Source: Saxidomus purpurata (taxonomy: Eukaryota; Mollusca; Bivalvia; Venerida; Veneridae). Taken from it: a stretch of 64,000 bases of DNA. The stretch is from the NCBI GenBank assembly GCA_022818135.1, contig JAFMSR010000010.1, positions 7,932,208 to 7,996,207 on the forward strand. Direction: 5' to 3'. The notes under the pieces were generated by a model. It made no database searches. It was not told the origin of the DNA and saw only the letters and a program-made list of their open reading frames with translations. The translations under genes were made by a program, and so were the position numbers. This document shows positions 48,653 through 62,042 of the stretch, piece by piece. Numbering within the stretch: the first letter of the stretch is position 1; each line of letters opens with the position of its first letter.

Positions 48653-51245
48653 TTACGCTTTATTACTCTTTAGTCTGGCGGTAGCTATGGATGCAATTTC
48701 TTTCCTGTCAATTTTTCCGGACGCATTCTTTGGTAGCTCTGGAAAGACAAAATAGTACTTTGGTTTGAAATGTGCATTCGTCGCCCAAAGATAAGCAAGA
48801 TATGAATCAATGTCATTTGCATCAATTGATGCTGTTTTACTAAGAACGACACAGGCGCAAATCACGTGATAGAGTCTTTCATCTGACATCCGAACTACTA
48901 CCACACTATCTATTTCCTGACAACTGATCAAAACTTTCTCGATTTCCTGAGGAAATATCTTCATGGTACCAATAGACATAAGTTCATTTGTACGGCCATT
49001 CATAACAAAGTTTCCGTCTTCTCGTACAAGGCACAAATCACCAGTGCGAACCCAGTTTAGCATGTTCTTGTATTCAACAAATCTGTAGGCACTTCTTATA
49101 TACAATTCTTCATTTGCTCCTTTTGGAACAACACTACCGTTATCGTCAACAAGCTTCATCTCAATTCCTGAAAATACAGACAACAGTTTTATTCCATTAG
49201 ATGACTCAAAGAGATCATCGAATGGATCATATTTCTAGTAACAACACTTTAAAGTATTCTGGTAAAGCTGAAGAGTGTAACACAGTTATTTTGGCAAGCT
49301 GAAAATGCAGACAGGGATATAATATAACATGAAAACTTCAGCTCTGAAGGTTGTTATAAGCATTCAATTTAAAAAAACAAAACATAACAGATTTAAATGC
49401 AGAACAAGCATTACTACAGCGTAATCAAACCTGGTAATGGTTTCCCAATGATTCCATCTTCGTAGTCCTCAGAATGCTTGGAAGAGAATGCTGACACGCC
49501 AGCTGCTTCTGTGGACCCATACCATATTACCGGTCTAACGACCTAGTAATTCTGTGTATCGTTTTGAGATTCTAGTATGACAAAATGTAAATGTTATTAG
49601 ACATCTAAAACTGAAATCTTACAACTTAAACCATACATGATACAGGAATAATACAAGTTTTTCATCTTAAGGTATCTTGTCGCGGTCTAACATCTCGGAG
49701 TCATTTTTAATTAAAAAAAGCGCTATCTTTTCCCCCTCGAGTCCGTTTATTTAGATGGAAATAAATTGAACGGAAGTTTATGAATGTTGAAACTTCTGAA
49801 TTTGGTGATGCAATCGAAATTTTCATTTATTCAATTACAGAAAAAGGATTTTCCTATTAAGCTGTGATAACACATATATTTATAAAATCTAACTTAATTA
49901 GTTTGAAAACCGTTCTTAAAATCTAGACTATTTTGTTATTCTGACCTTCGATTCTGTTGACTAATGATTAGACTGGCCTCGTATTTTATCATTGACTTTG
50001 AATCTTAGTATTTGTGTAATGTATTGGAAACATAATATCAGACGACGAGGATTGATTTTGTGAATCCTTCACCCGAATAAGTCCTGTGTTTTAGTTACTG
50101 AAGTGAAATTGAAAATTATGGGGAATAAGTAAGAAGTAAGGATAATGATTTCTAAGTTCCTCTCTCCTGAACATTTAATGGCCCTCACGGTTGAAAATTT
50201 GGTTTCTTGTCCATTGCTTTTTAAAAGATCAGAGGCAAGATAAGTTTGTAGATATACGTGCGTACACTTTTCTCGGCCAATGATATTAGACAACATATCT
50301 GGAATAGATTAAAACTTTTAATATTTCTATAATCATTTGAATATAACCACAGTTTATAGAGCTGTGGTACGTTTTCTCCGGGAATCACTTGTTCCATGCA
50401 TATATAAGTATAGTATACCGTTTGATATGTTTATGTTTACACATTTTACTCAAACAAATAGATTTATAATGTAAAGCAACTAACCTATATTGTTTTGTTG
50501 AATGGACAGTACGCTATCTGCGAATACTCTAGTTGCTCCTGAAGCAAGGAACGTCCTGGGTGAACCTACGATCCATCCAAAGGGCCTGTCGCAGAAAAAT
50601 CGTGATTGACTGTCGATCCCGAGGTACTCGTTTATGGTGTAGGTGTTGTTGAAGTATCCAAAATGTGTATGCCCAACAAGTTTTGGTTTCCCAGTGCTCC
50701 CCGATGTTTTGAAATACACAGCCATGTCATCCGGATATAAATGAGGAAGGTCTGCCTTCGCTGTCCCCGAAAAATCAACAATAGTAGCATTTTTTTCTTC
50801 AACACTGTAATGCATGAATTCCGACGTCGAACTGATGTAGACAATATCAGAAAGTGATTCAACGCTTTCATCTGATTGTATATTTCTCAACGCTTCCCAA
50901 CTGTCCTCCCCTTGTTTGGCGTCCATTATTAATAGTTTCAAATTGTGACGTATCTATGACGTCACTTCCATCTGCCTTAAATTGCATTGTAGATATAGGA
51001 ATTCCTCCAGCAAACTGTACTGCAAACATTGCAACAAGCATATTTAGAGAGTTTTGTGCACAAAAAGCGACCACATCACCTTTTCGAATTCCTGCATTGA
51101 TGACATAGCATGCAAAAGATTAATTTTTTTCCAACAGCTGTCGACAGGTAACTTAATGTCGAGTCCATGACGAAAAACACTTGGTTGTTATTCACCTCTG
51201 CAGAAGCAATAGCAGCTATTTTCAATTTGTACAAATTTTAAAATC
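48653..51245 (-). pseudogene. Broken adenylate-forming (acyl-CoA synthetase-like) gene, copy A
   Basis: Exon remnants on the minus strand at ~51,245-50,485, 50,298-50,160, 49,571-49,431 and 49,167-48,653 encode ANL-superfamily motifs. These are the P-loop YFKTSGSTGKPK (near 50,710), HVYLQTYLASDLL, YGSTEAAG (near 49,530), RTGDL, and PKNASGKIDRKE with the C-terminal catalytic Lys. Defects seen: frame changes near 51,120 and 50,941; the donor after the 50,160 exon is GA where B has GT; an 8-nt deletion in the 49,431-49,571 exon (141 nt against 149 in B) that causes an immediate stop; and a 30-nt deletion (LFLGTVDSKN missing). The GELY and SIGGMK motifs are changed to EELY and SIGTMK. Substrate class cannot be told. 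Confidence 0.85.
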
Positions 51246-51249
51246 TAAT

Positions 51250-52845
51250 AACTTTTGTTTTGGAGTATATTATATTATCGTTCGGTAGGGAGTTATTTTT
51301 TCCTGCTCACCCGATCTACGCGGTGCAACGATCTCGAAGAGGATATCTATATTTGTGACTGAGTTATCCACAATTCTCATAAACACGAACGTTTCTTTAA
51401 GATTGCTGTCAACCAGTTTTGTCAATTATTAATGGTTTCTACTTAGTATATATGCACGCAAGAAATATAACACAAGATTAAATGGATGTTACGCAATTCT
51501 TGCAATAACTTGCCTTTCTTTCTATTTTATGAAAAAAAAAAACCCCAGTTTTAATTCGTCGTTTCTTATTTATTTATCTATTTTAAACACAGATAAAACT
51601 AGAAAAATCAGTAATCAACTCAAAAGAAATCTTGAAACAATGACACATTATTATGTACAATAAATATTTAATTCTTTAACGGAATGAACATTTAAATCGG
51701 ACATGAAAAGTAGCAAAACAATTGTTCACCTTAAAAGCAAACCAGTGCAATTGTCAACCAGATAATTTATTATTATGTAAATGTACAACAAGCTTTGATA
51801 CATTTTAATCTTTTTAGAGTTATCTGTAACAAAATAATGGGCGATATACACCTCTTTAGATCGCAAAGACTACCTGTTCTACTTCATTAATTAGCCATAT
51901 TTAATAGCTTAACAAGACTAAACAAAATTTTATTACGGGTCAAGCATATTTTCCGCCAGTACAATACCGTTGATAAAATACAGAATCTTTACGTTTCACA
52001 GTGTATTTTCAAGGAGACATCATAACGATACATTTTGTCCCTAGTGAAACGATTAACATGTGTATCTATATTTCAACACGGTTATCAAAATAATTTTTCT
52101 TGTAACACAATTGGAATTCGAGTTGAACAGATCGAAAAAATTAGACTTATCGAAATGCATACGTGTATCATTTATTTATGAAGTAGCCTTTAACCAAAAT
52201 TTAGTCAGTTAATTGATGTATTAGGTTAGGTAAAAACGAAGACTGACACATAGTCTATTGAAATGACCCAAAGACAGGAAGACCAGTGAAAGTAAAAACT
52301 GGCATAAATGAGTTTTAAGTAGAATTAAAATCTACATATATCTACACTAACCGAGCAGGAACGCTCGAATTGCTAGCATATAACTAAATGCGTCCTGTTC
52401 AGTTGGAAAGAAAATTTCGAAAGTGGTACCTCGTTTTTTAATGTGATAACATGAAAAGAAAATGTGTAAAAGTAGCAAAGTAGTTGTCGAAAATGTTCCA
52501 AACGATTTTCGTACTTGCTCATCAAGTATTCATCGAAACAGGAATATACGAAAATATACCCCGTAAAGTAGGTGTCTGTCAATCTTGTAGCACAAATAAA
52601 ATTGAATCTGAATTCCATTTTCTACTTGCCCCAAATACAGAAAAATATTAAACAAATATGTTAAGACGTATGAGAGATGTTTGCAATTGGCCCAGTGGAT
52701 ACAAATTGGTGTTGTTGGTAAATTATATTTCTAAATAAGCAATAAACAACTTGTCAAAGTACATTTATTTTGCAAATAAAATTAAAGTTTCTACGTAATA
52801 ATAAGTAGCAATAAAACATACTTCTGTAAAATATTATTGTAACAC
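51250..52845. other. Spacer between duplication copies
   Basis: AT-rich, no ORF with recognisable content. It would hold the 5' region of the minus-strand ANL copy A. No promoter can be assigned. Confidence 0.5.
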
Positions 52846-53652
52846 GTATATATATATTGTTATGTTCTATTCTGTTCTGTTCCATCTGGAACGGCTGTCT
52901 TTCGACAACCGTCCCAAAAAACGTATTAGTATGCGGTGAAACAAATCAAAAGAGCTTAGGACTTAGATATATCAACAGCTAGATCTTCAAGATCAGTTTA
53001 GGGAACGAAACATGCACAATTACAAAATACCTACTTCTGTTGTCTCGTTCAGTGTGTACTGGATAAAGGAAAGATCATCTAAGAGTCTTTAACAGTCGTA
53101 TTGTAGTCAAACACGAAAACGAAATGACTGCCTATCGAGGGTCAAACATAAATTTATAATACTGACATTAAAACGTGTTAATTTTCCTTACGGTCACGAA
53201 ATTTCCTTAAGGTCACGAAAACAGTGTCCACAAAAATAAGGAACTATAGCATACCAGGTGGGAACAAATTTAGCTTGGCCCTATCCACACAATATGAAGA
53301 TTTGGTGAACTTTGGTAAACTTATTAAAAGTTAAATACGGTGATGATTACATTCAAATGTTTCGTGATGTTCATGTATACTTTTATCTTAGTTAATCATC
53401 AGGGACATTATCTTATTTCAACAATTTCTGAACTGTTGTAGATCAAGGCTGTGAAAGCGATGTTTGACCACTCCTAAAATCTGAGCTATTATAGTACGTT
53501 TAGAACAAACCATTATCTATATATTTTTGTTCTGTCATCTGTTTGCCTGAACCAACAAAAGCAAAAGGGAAAGAAATGATCATGACGTACGTAAATTAGA
53601 TAAACTAATACGCTTTACTATTGATGCAGGGGTTGTATGATATATTTACAAA

Positions 53653-53727
53653 AAAACAAAAATAATATCAAACAGGGAATGCCACGTACCAAAAACGCAG
53701 CCTCCCCAAAACGAACCCCACAGCACG
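53653..53727 (-). mobile_element. (CA)n-family element, ~75-bp truncated copy
   Basis: Has only the constant end: the A-rich left end, 'caaacagggaatgccacgta', 'aaaacgcagcctccccaaaa' and 'cgaaccccacagcac'. The homology stops before any (CA)n. The matching site in A (about 39,065) lacks it. Confidence 0.8.
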
Positions 53728-55089
53728 AATATGAATATGTACACATACATGTATGTGGGTTCATCAATTAATAGGTGCACTAACTCACATAGCTTATGTA
53801 AGACAGGTTCAACATTTTCTTTTTTATTTTATCGAGCAAGTCAAATCTTGTCTTATTGTTATGCCTATTGTTCAACACTTTCAGTCATTTTGTGTCGTGT
53901 CGTGTATGATAAAGAGACACGTGTTTTTGATACGCGTGTTCCTATGGAATATGAACTTGATGAACAAAGTTACATGATCAAGCTATGAAATGTATATGGA
54001 ATGAATAATTTCCAGTGTGTCAAACAGGTTCGGAAAACAATGCATTTCACAAAGATGATTTTTAGAACTCTTGAGAGATTAAAGATAATATAATTATTCA
54101 CCTTATACTATCAAACACAACACTCACCAACAGCCACGCTTGCACACATGTTCACGATATAGCTGACACCTGTTCAATTGCAAAAATGTAGGCCTACATC
54201 TTTTTTGTTTCACAAGAACAGCCTTACACGAACAATAAATTCAAAACTAGTTTTTAAAAAGTTGACATGATTCTTGTCTATAGAGAAAGAAAAAAACCCA
54301 AATTAACTTTTTGTTAGGACATGACACGATCTGGTACCTTCTAGCAACGAAGATCGGTTCACGGCTGCTATGTGTATTATTGGGAATGCGGGCTGGCACA
54401 CCTACCCTTTTACTGGGTCGCGCCGCAGGGGATATACCCCCCCCCTCTGTCCGCGCCACCTAGTGGCGGGGCTGCCGCTGGCGTTACTGGTTAGTAGTGT
54501 TTTTTGCTGCACCGGTAACGTCATTGGATACCACTGCGAGGAACACACTTAGTAGCAACTTGTTTTCACCGCTAGACACGTGGAACATCAGTCAAACTCT
54601 GACTTGTACTGACTGGAAATTGCAGTCAGGTAATTTTCTCCTATTGTGGCTCAAATTGTATTTTAACGGAATTATGCGATAGATCGCCAGGATCGGCTAC
54701 ATGCTCTAATAGTGAGCCATAGGCTTGACCTTCTAAACACAATGTATGTTCGTTCAGTCTACATCATTCGCTCAAAGATATTCCGAGAGGCTCAACAAGC
54801 CAATCTAGTTTTCATGGTATATTGTAGTGTTGTTGATACGGCTCAAACATTGTTGGGGCTATAATGTAACTACAAATACAGAAAACAGTGTATCACATTT
54901 GGTATTCCCTGATTCAATGACTTATAGATCTACATAAACATTGGTAATCTACATAAGTATTGAGATGAAAGACTCCATCCTGTAGTATAAACTTTCATGA
55001 TGTTATAATACCTGATCCAAGATGATGCATCAAGGTACAGCTGGAATATAAACTGATGTTGTAGCAATGCATCTTCAAAAGTGTCTTCC

Positions 55090-55557
<468 letters not shown>

Positions 55558-55735
55558 TTGTTCTAATATATAGAGCGATAAAACAGTTTCATTTCTCTTC
55601 AAACAAAAGTGTTTGCTATTTGCAATATATTCTACGAATTTATTTTAATTCAATTACGAAGAAAGCTTCCGTAGGTTATTGAATCGCTCGAGAACACTTA
55701 TTACAGCAGTTGTTGATTGATTGCTATCTTTTCAG

Positions 55736-56974
55736 AGAGTATGGATTGGATCCGATGACGTGTATATATCGTCTTCTTCACATTGCACGCACACAATTAA
55801 TACCGGAACCGGAAGTTTCGCATCAGGCCCAGTCTCTTCCGCGTGTCTGCAGTGTATTTGCATGGTAAGACTTTTGTCTTCAAATGATAATTATAAATAC
55901 AACACTTTTATGCTGTAGTCGTTGATCAGTTTAAGTCATTGAAGAAAAATCGTCTGTCTGGCAGTAGAATCGTTCTAAGTACAAATGTTGGCGAAAACTT
56001 TCAAGTCACACCCGACCATTGTATGTAATAAATTTTAGTCTCAGACTAGCATTTATAAAAATGTAGTTTCATGAAAATCTAAAAATATTCAAGCATGAAC
56101 TAATCTCATAATTATTATGTTGGTCAATAATGTGGCGTAATATGTTTTGATTTCTTGCAGCAAGAGTCCGGATGTAAGCCCATAGGTTGTCACTTTGATG
56201 TCAACTCGGACTCGTGCGGATACTTTCAGAGTAAGGAGTACTACTGGAGGGACTGTGGGTCACTAGGATCAGGTAAATCTCTAAACTGATTTTTAACGTT
56301 TGATTTCATCAAAGTAATATAATAAACACAGTATATTCATTGATATAATCTATTCCAAAATGTATGGATACTTCACTGTATAAGCTGAGCCTTGTGAGCA
56401 CTTAACCCATGAAGAAATTAGAGTTTATTTGTTTGATATTATTTTTGTTTTTATTCATATAAACATGTTATGAAGCTTTTTTATTAAGAATATTTCGAAT
56501 ATATTTCATCATTTAGGTCTTTTTGTATCAGTTTGGTTAAATAATATAAAATTTGAATGTAATTTATTTTTTTCAAAATTATCACATTATTATCACACAT
56601 AGAATAATGGAACATAAGGAAGCAACAACAATTTTGTTCTTAAAATAATACAGACAGTTTCAAACCAACCATCGCCTCTATATATAGGCAGCCATGCTTG
56701 CTACTCTTCTAAAAAACGTGTGAATCTTTATCAGCTTAGTGTAGTATGATCACATCGAATTCCAGGTTGAAAAGCATGTGCAGATGACCTGCAGTGTGCA
56801 TCGCAATGTGTGCAGGAGTACATGACGAGATATGCAGCACATTATGGATGTCCACAGACGTGCGAAGGTTTTGCACGTGAACATAATGGGGGACCGAATG
56901 ATTGCAATCACTCATCTACCCTGAGCTACTGGACTGGTGTAAAGAGTCATTCTGGTTGTCATAATGTCCATTAG
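55736..56974 (+). pseudogene. i-type lysozyme pseudogene, copy B
   Basis: Counterparts of lysozyme exons 3-5 at 55736-55864, 56161-56272 and 56766-56974, with the same lengths (129, 112 and 209 nt) and intact splice sites. Exons 1 and 2, hence the signal peptide and most of the SH3b-like domain, are absent. In exon 5 the codon for the conserved Trp (W160 in copy A) is TGA at 56,768-56,770, which stops translation before the second half of the lysozyme domain. Other changes hit the family core: FQIK to FQSK, CGSPG to CGSLG, GPNGC to GPNDC. Glu and Asp of the catalytic pair are still encoded. Not expected to make lysozyme. Confidence 0.93.
56430..56449 (+). mobile_element. 20-bp micro-insertion of the (GT)n-family tail
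   Basis: TGTTTGATATTATTTTTGTT sits between two TTTATT hexamers (56,424-56,429 and 56,450-56,455). Copy A has a single TTTATT at the same place (44,111-44,116). The inserted bases equal the constant tail of the family at 55,090. Confidence 0.75.
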
Positions 56975-57344
56975 ATCAGGATTAAATGATTATACAGACT
57001 GCCTGTTTTGTTATTCACAATTTGTTCTGTTCCTTGTAAGAATACAACAAACATAAAGAATATGTAGTTTTGTAATATGTATTCAGAGAACAGGCACAAC
57101 ACTTACCAGCAACAAAACACAGAAGAATGAATTTAAAACCAAGACAAAAATGCCGCTGTAATAAAGAATTTTATGATTGCAATGCTAACGCTAAATGCAG
57201 TGGCAAACATGCCACACACAAATATCGCATTGACCATGAAACATTTTCATCAACATGCGTTTTTTACGCTATCGGGACACCGGCATGGTCCAATCAGATG
57301 CTAGAAAAAGTGCAAGCAAATGTGGTACCTATCTATTGAAGAAT

Positions 57345-57560
57345 GAGCAACTGTGAAACCTTTTTATATGAGTTACCTATTTATAGACAAATGAGCAACT
57401 GTGGTACCTATTCATAGATGAATGAGCAACTGTGGTACCTAGTTTATAGATGAATGGGCAATTGTGGTACCTAGTTTATAGATGAATGGGCAATTGTGGT
57501 ACTTATTTATAGATGAATGGGCAATTGTGGTACCTATTTAAAGATGAATTGATAGAGGTA
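57345..57560 (+). repeat. Minisatellite, ~35-bp unit (copy B)
   Basis: About six to seven units of the array also seen at 45,205 in copy A; one extra unit reads 'tacttatttata'. Confidence 0.85.
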
Positions 57561-58039
57561 CGTTTGGCGTTAAGTGACTTACCCAACTATATACCACATG
57601 TAACATGACCGGGGATCGAATATAGGTTTTCTTGCTTGCAGAATGAACGAAACCATAACAATTAGATCAGTAGACCACGGAAGGCCAAATGACATCTTGT
57701 TGCATCAACGCTATTATTTTCTTTGCGAAATGTCCGATTTTATCCCGATATATCTTTTTATTAGGAAAAGCCGACCGTCTGATAATACAGACTGTTTCAT
57801 ACAAAACCTAACTGGTGTAAATGCGGTAAAACATTATAGGTCCAAGCAAGGCTATGTTAAGAGCAAGTTAACGTCATCATTTCGGACCTTACTTTGATAG
57901 GTTTGAGAAGACGGGTGTAAACTATTATACTGTTTAAAAATTCAAAAGTGCTAGAATACCATAAATACAAAAAAAAATTAACAAAAAATGTATAAGATGT
58001 TTTGGTCAAATATAAGCCATACTATATTTGTTCAAAAGC

Positions 58040-58880
58040 AATACGTTCTTATTATTATATCAGACAGGGGTCAGGTTATTAAATTCGGATTTATCATTCT
58101 AATGCATTGCAAATTACATATGAGGTAACCCAGGGCTCTATATTAGGACCTTTACTGTTTCTAATATACACTTGAAACAACATTAGCTAATATGGATTTA
58201 TATGCCGATGACTCAACTCTTCATGAATCGGATCGCGAAAAACAGTTTAATCTTAACTTCTAGCAATAAGCATAGGACTCACAAAAACTTACATTTCAAT
58301 TTGACCATAAGTAATACACAAATACAAAACATAACTTTTCATAGATTTCTGTGTATTTATTTACAAAATATTTTGTCTTGGAATGTACAGCTCATAAATA
58401 AATGCCACAATTGCCCTTCCGAGACGGACTTCTAATTACTTAACTGATTATATAAAAATCATGTTTTACAATGCATATATACTTTATCAACTATGGACAA
58501 TTGTTGTACAATATGGGGGACAAGAAAAAAATGTGTAAATACTGTTTCCAAAGCAAGAAAGCAAAAGGCAAATAGGTTCGTATATGAAGGACACAGTCAA
58601 TAAACGAATTACATAGGATATTATTTCTATCATACACCTGCACCTGTATATAAAGCTCAAAGTAACCTTATCCCAGATTATATACATGTACTATACTTAG
58701 TCAACTTATCCAGCAATATTATGTATAGCCTTCGGTCTGCCACCAACAAAAATATTGAAATACCAAAACAACGCACTATGAACATGCAAAATTCTTTTAC
58801 AAATATACATATAAAGCGACAAAAGAACACATGATTAATTTGATGTAGATATAAAACATTTAAGAATCGTATTGAGTACT
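58040..58880 (+). pseudogene. Decayed non-LTR reverse transcriptase (copy B)
   Basis: Same relic as in copy A, with EVTQGSILGPLLFLIYT near 58,119-58,172, YADDSTLHESDRE near 58,200-58,240, and FHRFLCIYLQNILSWNVQLI near 58,337-58,396. It has extra deletions relative to A around 58,240 (loss of ~90 bp after ESDRE) and 58,600. Confidence 0.85.
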
Positions 58881-59110
58881 GAAACAACATTCAAATTTTT
58901 TTCTTTATGAATAAAACGATCATGTATGACCTAAAACGTTTAAATACTATCACTCGTGATAACGAAATGCAAGTCATTAAGAGTGAAGGTTCCATTATTT
59001 TAAACTGTACAAATTGAGTTGCTTCCGTTTACACGCAGAAAAAAATATTCAAAAGTGTTCTTAAGTATTGACATATTAGATTTGTTTCTTGTTCCATTCA
59101 AGCTGATTAA

Positions 59111-59192
59111 AAACAAAAATAATATCAAACAGGGAATGCCACGTACCAAAAACGCAGCCTCCCCAAAACGAGCCCCACAGCACCCAGAAGTG

Positions 59193-59241
<49 letters not shown>

Positions 59242-59248
59242 AACACCA

Positions 59249-59338
<90 letters not shown>
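59111..59338 (-). mobile_element. (CA)n-family element in the LINE relic of copy B
   Basis: Starts at the same A-rich constant end, passes through the fixed block ('aatgccacgtaccaaaaacg', 'gagccccacagcacccag') and ends within an interrupted (CA)n of ~140 bp. It lacks the distal block. The equivalent place in A (about 47,053-47,070) has no insertion. Confidence 0.8.
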
Positions 59339-59340
<2 letters not shown>

Positions 59341-59765
59341 AAGTAAGAGTAATTTTAATCTAAGTGTCTTTTCTCATGTTTCAATATGTTCCGGTCTTTC
59401 TTAATGTGCCATTTTGTATCTAGTACAATAGTTTAAAACATTCGGAATTAAACATGGCTACAATATATACAAAAAAAGAGGGAAAGTCTCTTTTTCAAGA
59501 ATTTCAAATGTTAATACTTGGTTCGCTGTAGTACTAATCACTAGCAAAATGATTGTCCATAAAGCTTTCCCAAAAATTGATGCTTTAGTGTTTCCCATTT
59601 TTCTTTATAGCTGACACACAAACCGATTGACATTCCCATTAAATGTAGTTTTCAACTGATGTTCAGTAAATATAATCTGATGTTAAAAATTCCATTGTTG
59701 TTGTTTTGCCTTTAAAGATGTACTTACATTTGTAAATGGTGCTCCATATTCATGAGACCAATTAT

Positions 59766-60588
59766 TATAGAGAATATTTGTTTCAGTGAAATATCAATTT
59801 TATTTACGCCACTCGTGAAAATATCAATGTTTGGTGTTCACGAGTGAAATAAAATTGATATTTCACTGAAACAAACAAATATCCTTTTTGTTTATGTTTT
59901 TTGTCAAACTATTCAGTAAAATTTGGAATTATAGAATTTCTTAGCTGTTCATTCATTAAAAAATGCTCGGTCCAGGGCTGCCTAAGTGCAAAATTTGTCA
60001 CAATTTAATGCATTTGTGAATAATGAGCGATTGTAGAGGTAGTTTTCCACTTTTTATAGGTGACTTATAGGTTTCAGACCATGATCATACAAGTATTAAG
60101 AAATTACTGTGAAAATTGGATGGTGGTGAAAAAAATGAAAATCAACTTTTTCTCAAATTTTTATTCAAAATTGCTATACTGAGTAGATGGATAGAAAATG
60201 ATCTAACTAAGAAAATGAATACCAACAACCCTATATTTATTTCAAAAATAAAAGTTTTATAGCCATTTTTCAATTTTATTTAATGTTCTATCACCGATAA
60301 ATGAGGGAAAATATGTATCTCATAGGTGAGAAACTGGATAAATCTAAGTATTTTAACTTAATTAATCACTCACTGTCACTCATGTGTATGATACTTTTGT
60401 ATGGAGGATGAGCTGGAGATCCTGGGTGTGAAAATATGGGACTTTTGTTTAGAATGTGGTTAAAAAGTAGTTCGGCAAAACCAGTGAAAATTTAAATGAT
60501 ATTTTCACTGCTTTGAAACAGTGAAAAACCAATTTTATTCCACCGATATATTTCAGTATTTCACTGAAAAGCATAAAATAAAAGACAC
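59766..60588. mobile_element. ~820-bp insertion in copy B with a foldback end
   Basis: Copy A runs from 'gagaccaattataa' straight into 'gacactattataa' (47,480-47,505); in B these are ~820 bp apart. The left part (59,776-59,877) is a palindrome with 29-bp perfect arms (TTTGTTTCAGTGAAATATCA... and its complement) around a loop with 'cactcgtgaa' / 'ttcacgagtg'. The right end (60,500-60,585) carries similar 'cagtgaaa' / 'tttcactg' words. No coding region. Confidence 0.75.
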
Positions 60589-60869
60589 TATTAAAAAATA
60601 TACTCTGTGAGGGCCTACACACCTTTTGTTCCTCACATACCAGAAACCACACAGTGAACCCAGCAACACTTGCTGCCGTGACAGTCTGACAGTCATATTT
60701 TAAATATTCCCTTTCATCTAAATGAAACAAAATGAAAAGAAGTCACGGACCTCTAAACTAACTGTCTGTAAAATGTGTTTTTTGGGAATATTTGTGGAAA
60801 TACAAACTCGCAATAACTTTTATCTGATACGGCACGTACTACTGGGCGATCACATGCTGAAAGGATTCG

Positions 60870-61140
60870 TATTTCCTCACTCTACAAAAGCAATACAGTG
60901 AACTATAAATGTTGCAAACTTTTCACACTCTACAAAGGCAATACAGTGAACTATAAATGTTTCATACCTTTCACACTCTACAAAGGCAATATAGTGAACT
61001 ATAAATGTTTCAAACCTTTCACACTCTACAAAGGCAATACAGTGAACTATAAATGTTTCAAACTTTTTACACTCTACAAAGGCAATACAGTGAACTATAA
61101 ATGTTGCAAACTTTTCACACTCTTCAAAGGCAATAGAGAA
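60870..61140 (+). repeat. 45-bp minisatellite, expanded in copy B
   Basis: About six units of 'cactctacaaaggcaatac' + 'agtgaactataaatgtt' + 'tcaaacctttt'. Copy A has two. Because 45 is a multiple of three it leaves open frames on both strands that mimic a repetitive protein. Confidence 0.93.
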
Positions 61141-61259
61141 CAACGATAATTTGATAAAGCAAATGAAAATGATTGCGTGTTATTACTTCCAATTATTTCT
61201 GGCCTTATAGAGATTTATAAAGCTCTATATTCCTGTGTTATGTCGCTCAATTTAGACTA

Positions 61260-61438
61260 CAGTCAAACCTGTGAACAAAGACCACTGTTGGGAATCTACA
61301 AATGTTATCTTTGTTTGCAGGTGGTCTTCATTCACAGGTGTGTCTACTATATATGAATAGTGCACGGTGATCTCCTTGCTGGTCTTTATTCGCAGGGTGG
61401 TATCTATTCGGGAGTGGTCTTTAACACAAGTTTGACTG
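61260..61438. mobile_element. 179-bp Tc1/mariner-like MITE, copy B only
   Basis: Ends CAGTCAAACCTGT and ACAAGTTTGACTG form a 13-bp inverted repeat with one mismatch. Left flank is TA; right flank is CA, explainable by one T-to-C change. Copy A has the uninterrupted site 'gactatatagata' (about 47,970-47,982). Interior carries repeated 'ggtctttattcgcaggg' type text. Confidence 0.85.
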
Positions 61439-62042
61439 CATATAGATAAATAATAGAGTGATGAAAAGATTCGGGTAATGCCTTTTTGTGTGAAAAAAAT
61501 AACAAATAAAACAATTACAAAAATGTGGATGAATATAAAGCGCAAAAATGTCACAATGCACAAAGCGAATATTAGGACAAATGCTTCATATACGTATGAA
61601 ATCGCGAGTTTTGATTCTGTGTAACTGTTTAACTCGCAAGTTCTTAATATACTAGGATAGACCGTGCTGGTTACAACTGTCACACTGCTCTTTTCTAAAA
61701 TGCTTTACTCGTTGTTCATGTGTCCATCTCATTGTCAACGGTCTCCATGTCGGCACGATACACATAATCGTCTACACTCTTGAGATATATGAATAAACTC
61801 TTGCCAGTCATGATAATTCTGACAGAAACGCAATCTTTATATTTCGTGCTCTTACATAATAATTAAGACGTCAAATAGGGCCATGTAAATTAGAAACAAA
61901 ACGTTTTTTGTAATTATTTACGAATGTGAATAATTTTAACGCGCTATGATTTGGTAAAATGAATAGATAATTTTTAATAAGTTTCATATATCCACTAGAA
62001 TGTAACGAAAAGGTCTGCTAAATACAACTCCTAAAGTCATCT

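Larger units (their letters stand above)
38355..51250. repeat. Segmental duplication, copy A
   Basis: Collinear with 52,850-64,000. Matching anchors (A/B): the 'tctattctgttctgttc' start (38,370/52,870), 39,087/53,750, 40,405/54,310, lysozyme exon 3 (43,466/55,736), exon 4 (43,837/56,161), exon 5 (44,420/56,766), minisatellite (45,205/57,340), LINE relic (45,960/58,100), ANL last exon (48,653/62,148), ANL splice sites (49,431/62,964 and 50,298/63,936). Exon 4 of the lysozyme is 104/112 identical by hand count. Sequence left of 38,355 is not shared with sequence left of 52,845. The right limit of A is not visible because B runs off the window. Confidence 0.9.

Noticed and set aside
59000..59363. 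ORFs of CVCV or THTH type at the second (CA)n tract
   Set aside because: Same artefact of a dinucleotide repeat inside a mobile element.
60877..61149. Apparent repeat protein with FVECE.FETFIVHCIA units, or KCFKPFTLYKGNTVN on the other strand
   Set aside because: The 45-bp minisatellite is a multiple of three, so frames stay open by construction; copy A has only two units and no ORF.
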